Assembly (NCBI GenBank): GCA_026389955.1
Contig: JAPLGY010000501.1
Span: forward strand, 1-10,216
From: Caldilinea sp.
GTDB taxonomy: Bacteria > Chloroflexota > Anaerolineae > Caldilineales > Caldilineaceae
Reading direction: 5' to 3'
DNA: 10,216 nucleotides
Shown here: positions 7,411 to 10,216 of the stretch, in pieces
Position numbering within the stretch: the stretch's first letter is position 1
Layout: every line of letters starts with the position of its first letter
Program-made: the position numbers and the translations under genes
Notes under the pieces: model-generated
Databases searched by the model: none
What the model was told of the DNA's origin: nothing
What the model saw: only the letters and a program-made list of their open reading frames with translations

Positions 7411-7476
7411 GTTTTTGTGTTGGACGGCCCAGCACAAAGAGCAATTTTTTCCGCAGAGCTTTCTACAAGTGGCTAC

Positions 7477-7507
7477 AAAAAAGGGCGAGTGGCCCTTTGG
7501 CTCGCCC
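7477..7507 (-). terminator. Intrinsic terminator after rpsO
   Basis: On the - strand GGGCGAG (7507-7501) pairs exactly with CTCGCCC (7489-7483), plus one G.U pair at the top, around a loop of about 9 nt. Six T follow (7482-7477). The stem begins 9 nt after the rpsO stop codon. Its presence means pnp transcription depends on read-through or on an internal promoter. Confidence 0.85.
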
Positions 7508-7515
7508 CTTGCTGT

Positions 7516-7785
7516 CTACTTACGCAACCCCAAACGCTGGATCAGCTGCTGGTAGCGTTGGGCATCTTTGCGTTTCAGGTACGCGAGATGGCGTCTGCGC
7601 TGGCCAACCAGCTTGAGCAATCCCCGGCGCGAGCCTTCATCATGTTTGTGTTTGTTGAGATGTTCGATCAACGAATTGATGCGGGTCGTCAACAACGCAA
7701 CCTGAACTTCGGGTGAGCCGGTGTCGTGTTCGCTCAACCGATATTCTTCGATCAGTTGAGCTTTTTGTGGCTTGGCAATACTCAT
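7516..7785 (-). CDS. rpsO: 30S ribosomal protein S15
   Basis: S15 binds the central domain of 16S rRNA early in 30S assembly and forms an intersubunit bridge. The 89-residue product is exactly the usual S15 length and carries family signatures: a start of [21 protein letters not shown], the [15 protein letters not shown] box, and [22 protein letters not shown] followed by [23 protein letters not shown] 7785 is preceded by AAGGAG with a 5-nt gap; an in-frame upstream start at 7815 would destroy this match and add ten unrelated residues. It is the first gene of the rpsO-pnp cluster, read from the promoter at 7956-7985 and followed at once by an intrinsic terminator. In many bacteria S15 represses its own synthesis by binding its mRNA leader. 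Confidence 0.98.
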   Translation of the reverse strand: MSIAKPQKAQLIEEYRLSEHDTGSPEVQVALLTTRINSLIEHLNKHKHDEGSRRGLLKLVGQRRRHLAYLKRKDAQRYQQLIQRLGLRK

Positions 7786-7949
7786 CGGTACTCCTTCGTG
7801 AACGTATAAGAGCAACTTTTTCGGAAGTCTAACTACTTTGCGTCTGGCTGCTCTGCATCCACAGTTTTTGGGCCTTCAACCTGGCCGTGAAAACAGAGCA
7901 AATGAGCCGAAACACCGCTGTACCGGGCGCATGATTCAGCGCATCTTAT
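7786..7949 (-). promoter_or_regulatory. Long rpsO 5' leader, candidate S15 autoregulatory RNA
   Basis: About 164 nt lie between the predicted transcription start and ATG 7785, long for a single ribosomal protein gene. TGCTCTG (7849-7855) is complementary to CAGAGCA (7894-7900). Inside this stem CAC (7860-7862) can pair with GTG (7887-7889), and GGCC (7871-7874) with GGCC (7883-7886). The nested stems could form a protein-binding site. S15 leaders are known to be structurally diverse between phyla, so lack of resemblance to a known class is not evidence against it. No gene is seen here. Confidence 0.4.
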
Positions 7950-7950
7950 C

Positions 7951-7974
7951 CAGACAGTATACGACACCTGTCTG
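7951..7974. promoter_or_regulatory. Operator-like inverted repeat over the rpsO -10 region
   Basis: CAGACAG at 7951-7957 and CTGTCTG at 7968-7974 are perfect 7-bp arms separated by 10 bp. The left arm overlaps the -10 hexamer and the right arm lies in the promoter spacer, so a dimeric protein bound here would block RNA polymerase. No regulator gene is in the window. Confidence 0.35.
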
Positions 7975-7985
7975 TTGTATGCCAA
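7956..7985 (-). promoter_or_regulatory. Sigma70-type promoter for rpsO
   Basis: On the - strand TTGGCA (7985-7980, 5 of 6 to TTGACA) is followed after 18 bp by TATACT (7961-7956, 5 of 6 to TATAAT). A/T-rich sequence just upstream (7984-7993) could act as an UP element. Transcription should begin near 7949. Confidence 0.75.
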
Positions 7986-8014
7986 ATTTTCCTTTCCGTT
8001 TAGAAGCATGGGGT

Positions 8015-8036
8015 GGGGCCTGGGCCCAAAGGCCCC
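8015..8036. repeat. GC-rich dyad between the two divergent promoters
   Basis: GGGGCC (8015-8020) and GGCCCC (8031-8036) are complementary, with one further T/A pair inside. An additional GGGCCC palindrome lies in the loop. The dyad sits 6 bp upstream of the -35 box of the ATPase promoter and 29 bp upstream of the rpsO -35 box. It has no T-tract on either strand, so it may be an operator or an insulating structure. Confidence 0.5.
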
Positions 8037-8042
8037 GCTGAA

Positions 8043-8071
8043 TTGACAGCAACGTGTCCTGCGGCTATACT
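8043..8071 (+). promoter_or_regulatory. Strong sigma70-type promoter for the metal ATPase
   Basis: TTGACA (8043-8048, perfect) is followed after exactly 17 bp by TATACT (8066-8071, 5 of 6). Short 5-bp arms CCTGC (8058-8062) and GCAGG (8076-8080) flank the -10 box and could be an operator, but they are too short to be firm. The 17-bp spacing argues against a MerR-type metal-responsive promoter, which normally has 19-20 bp. The leader would be about 30 nt. Confidence 0.85.
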
Positions 8072-8109
8072 GGGGGCAGGGTTTATGAGATGTAAAGGAT
8101 AAAATAACC

Positions 8110-10140
8110 ATGAGCACGACTTCGCCTGCCCCTTCGCCCTCTCGTGCTGCCTCCCCCCCTTTTCAACCTGAATGGCGTACCCTCTCTTTTTGGCGTGAAA
8201 ACTATGAATTTATTTTGGCTGTTGTGACGCTGGCCTCTCTCTTGGCGGGGTGGCTCGGTGGAGAGGTGAGCGAACAGCTGCCGGGGTGGTCTGTTACTTT
8301 GCTGGCACTGGTCGCTTTTGCTGCTGGCGGCTATGCAGGGCTGATCGGGGCCGGGGAACAGGCGCGCCGGGGAAAATTTGACGTGGATTTTTTGATGCTG
8401 GCGGCGGCGTTGGGGGCGGCGCTGATCGGTGAGTGGACAGAAGGGGCGCTGCTGCTTTTTTTGTTTACGTTGAGCGGGGCGTTGGAAACCTTTGCGATGG
8501 GACGCACGCGCAAAGCAATCGAGGCGTTGGGCAAGCTGCGTCCGGAGACTGCTTTGGTGCGGCGCAGCGATGGGGTCGAGGAAGAAGTGCCGGTCGAACA
8601 GCTGCTTCCGGGCGACGTCGTGCTGGTCAAGCCCGGCGATCGTCTGCCGGTGGATGGGTTGGTGATCGGTGGAAGCAGCAGCGTGGACCAAAGCACGATC
8701 ACAGGCGAAAGTGTGCCGGTGAGCAAATTTCCTGGCGAACAGGTCTTTGCTGGCACCATCAACGGCAGTGGCGCGCTGGCTGTCAAGATGACCCGGCCGG
8801 CCTCGGAGAGCACGCTCAGCCGGGTCATTGCCCTGGTCGCAGACGCGCGCGAGGATGCGACCCCGACCCAGCAATTTATCGATCGCTTCAGCCAGCCGTA
8901 CACCTACACGGTGATCGGCGCGACGGTGCTGGCGATTGTCGTCCCGCTGTTTTGGATGGAGGAACCCTTTGCGGTCACGCTCTATCGGGCCATGACCCTG
9001 CTCGTCGTGGCCAGCCCATGTGCCTTGATCATCAGCACGCCAGCCAGCGCCTTGAGCGCGATCGCAGCGGCGGCCCGTTACGGTGTCCTCTTCAAAGGAG
9101 GGGCCTATCTGGAATTGCTTGGCAAGACGGATGCTGTGGTGTTCGACAAGACCGGCACGCTGACGATGGGCCGGACCGTGGTGACCAATCTGCATCCTCT
9201 GACCAACCATACCGCTGAAAATCTGCTGAGGATGGCGGCCAGCGCCGAGACGTTGAGCGAGCATCACATTGCCAAGGCGGTGATCGAGAAAGCGCGCATG
9301 TTGGGCCTGCAGCTGGAAAAGCCGATTGGGTTCACCGCCATTCCAGGAGAGGGGATCACAGCCCAGTTTGCCCGCCCTACCCATACCGAGACGATCTACA
9401 TCGGCAATGACCGCCTCTTTCTGAACCATGCGATGGAACTCTCCCCGGCGATCCGGATGATCGGGGCTACCCTGCAGCGGCAGGGCAAAACCGTGATGTT
9501 GGTGGTGCGGCGCAGCAGAGTGGAAGACACGTTGGGGGCCGATCGAGACTGGGAAGTGATGGGCTACATTGCGGTCGCCGATGTGCTGCGCACTGAAGCC
9601 GCTGAGTCGGTCCGTCGGCTGCGCGCCAACGGAATCCAGCGGGTGGCCATGATGACTGGCGACAACCAGGCCGCCGCAGACTACATTGCCAGACAAGCCG
9701 GGATCGACGAGGTGTATGCCAACTTGCTGCCCGAACACAAACTGGAGCTGGTGAAAAAACTGCGCGAGCAACACACGGTCGCCATGATCGGCGACGGCGT
9801 CAACGACGCGCCGGCGCTGGCAACGGCGCAGGTTGGGATCGCTATGGGCGCAGGGGGCACCGATGTGGCCTTGGAGACAGCCGATGTGGTGCTGATGTCC
9901 AGCGATCTGGGACGGCTCCCCTTCACACTGCAGCTGAGCCGGAAAGCCAACCAAATCATCCGCCAAAATGTCATTTTTTCGATCGGTGTGATCGTGTTGT
10001 TGGTGCTCTCGACCATTTTGGCCCCGATTGTCTGGCCCGGGTTTCTGCTGCCTCTGCCTCTAGGCGTTGTCGGCCACGAAGGCAGCACCCTGGTTGTGGT
10101 TCTCAACGGTCTGCGTATGCTCCGTCTGCGCCCACACTGA
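8110..10140 (+). CDS. P1B-4-type heavy-metal exporting ATPase (Co/Fe type)
   Basis: P-type ATPases couple ATP hydrolysis to ion export across the inner membrane through a phospho-aspartate. The 676-residue product has paired hydrophobic segments near 33-50, 62-80, 92-107, 111-128, 265-283, 292-312, 620-640 and 645-668. It also shows the actuator TGES (198-201), the phosphorylation site DKTGTLT (Asp346), MTGDN (515-519) and GDGVNDAP (561-568). The membrane metal site is SPC (302-304) with HEGST (656-660) in the last segment, the signature of the P1B-4 group (CtpD, PfeT, CoaT), which export Co2+ or Fe2+. As usual for that group there is no N-terminal metal-binding domain. Odd: the nucleotide-binding HP dipeptide of P1B pumps is His-His (SEHHIAKA, 385-386). 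ATG 8110 has AAAGGA 10 nt upstream. It has its own promoter and stands alone; no chaperone or ArsR-type regulator is adjacent. Confidence 0.93.
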   Translation: MSTTSPAPSPSRAASPPFQPEWRTLSFWRENYEFILAVVTLASLLAGWLGGEVSEQLPGWSVTLLALVAFAAGGYAGLIGAGEQARRGKFDVDFLMLAAALGAALIGEWTEGALLLFLFTLSGALETFAMGRTRKAIEALGKLRPETALVRRSDGVEEEVPVEQLLPGDVVLVKPGDRLPVDGLVIGGSSSVDQSTITGESVPVSKFPGEQVFAGTINGSGALAVKMTRPASESTLSRVIALVADAREDATPTQQFIDRFSQPYTYTVIGATVLAIVVPLFWMEEPFAVTLYRAMTLLVVASPCALIISTPASALSAIAAAARYGVLFKGGAYLELLGKTDAVVFDKTGTLTMGRTVVTNLHPLTNHTAENLLRMAASAETLSEHHIAKAVIEKARMLGLQLEKPIGFTAIPGEGITAQFARPTHTETIYIGNDRLFLNHAMELSPAIRMIGATLQRQGKTVMLVVRRSRVEDTLGADRDWEVMGYIAVADVLRTEAAESVRRLRANGIQRVAMMTGDNQAAADYIARQAGIDEVYANLLPEHKLELVKKLREQHTVAMIGDGVNDAPALATAQVGIAMGAGGTDVALETADVVLMSSDLGRLPFTLQLSRKANQIIRQNVIFSIGVIVLLVLSTILAPIVWPGFLLPLPLGVVGHEGSTLVVVLNGLRMLRLRPH

Positions 10141-10142
10141 GG

Positions 10143-10170
10143 GCCGGCAGGGGAGTTCTCCCCTGCCGGC
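10143..10170 (+). terminator. Strong 13-bp hairpin after the metal ATPase gene
   Basis: 10143-10155 and 10158-10170 are perfectly complementary over 13 bp, beginning 2 nt after the stop codon; a realistic fold is 11-12 bp with a 4-6 nt loop. No T-tract follows (the next bases are GGCCGAGCAG), so it may end transcription with help from other factors or protect the mRNA 3' end. The remaining 46 bp to the window edge show nothing further. Confidence 0.6.
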
Positions 10171-10216
10171 GGCCGAGCAGACCATCTTTACTTTGCCCGA
10201 TGGACAAAGGTGCCAG

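Larger units (their letters stand above)
7104..7476 (-). promoter_or_regulatory. Structured rpsO-pnp spacer / pnp leader region, no gene seen
   Basis: This ~370-bp stretch between the rpsO terminator and pnp has no convincing gene. It contains, in - strand order: a 15-bp direct repeat (7374-7403), an exact copy of the rpsO ribosome-binding region (7317-7327), a 17-bp hairpin (7242-7285), and a hairpin followed by five T (7131-7171) just before the pnp ribosome binding site. AGGTTGTCA 7192-7200 and TGACAACCT 7367-7375 are complementary, could close the whole area into one domain, and extend by three more pairs across a 2-nt bulge. I found no convincing promoter for pnp here. In Escherichia coli the corresponding leader is cut by RNase III and is the target of PNPase autoregulation; a similar role here is inference. 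Confidence 0.5.

Noticed and set aside
8043..8080. MerR-type metal-responsive promoter for the ATPase
   Set aside because: The -35 to -10 spacing is 17 bp, not the 19-20 bp of MerR promoters, and the dyad arms are only 5 bp and not in the spacer.
8083..9966. Long open frame on the - strand opposite the metal ATPase gene
   Set aside because: It is rich in His, Gln and Arg with no recognisable domain and lies wholly antisense to a clear ATPase; an antisense frame of GC-rich coding DNA explains it.

Overview
The window is bacterial, GC-rich DNA carrying mostly housekeeping genes, seven in total. A bacterial NurA nuclease, the conserved rpsO-pnp order and general protein style fit a member of Chloroflexota (perhaps Anaerolineae/Caldilineae-like). 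That placement is inference from gene content only. Three well-formed sigma70-type -10 boxes all read TATACT, so a standard housekeeping promoter grammar can be read here. No mobile element, CRISPR array, tRNA or rRNA was seen.

Left part, + strand (1-3715): the 3' part of a nurA-type DNA-end-processing nuclease gene, cut by the window edge. An imperfect hairpin spans its stop codon, and an extended -10 promoter follows. Next is an M19 membrane-dipeptidase-family metallopeptidase, then an AI-2E/PerM-family multi-pass membrane protein. The AI-2E gene ends only 15 bp from the end of the convergent block, with no obvious intrinsic terminator between them.

Middle part, - strand (3731-7985): transcription runs right to left from a good promoter (TTGGCA-18-TATACT, 7956-7985). 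The order is a ~165-nt leader, rpsO (ribosomal protein S15), an intrinsic terminator, a ~370-nt structured untranslated stretch, pnp (polynucleotide phosphorylase) and a SAM methyltransferase. The pnp gene ends in a long RGGD repeat tail encoded by a 12-bp tandem repeat. The same DNA is open in a second - strand frame continuous with the methyltransferase, so an extended methyltransferase overlapping pnp by 188 bp is formally possible. The rpsO-pnp spacer holds a 17-bp hairpin, an intrinsic-terminator-like hairpin just before the pnp ribosome binding site, a 15-bp direct repeat, and an exact 11-nt copy of the rpsO ribosome-binding region without a start codon. This is the most likely place for undescribed regulation.

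Right part, + strand (8015-10170): a consensus-like promoter (TTGACA-17-TATACT) drives a P1B-type heavy-metal ATPase. Its SPC and HEGST motifs place it in the P1B-4 (Co/Fe exporter) group, but the usual His-Pro dipeptide is His-His. A perfect 13-bp hairpin follows its stop codon. rpsO and the ATPase are transcribed divergently from a ~320-bp shared upstream region.

Overall I see ordinary genes with unusual regulatory and repeat structure around rpsO-pnp, not a clear new multi-gene system.
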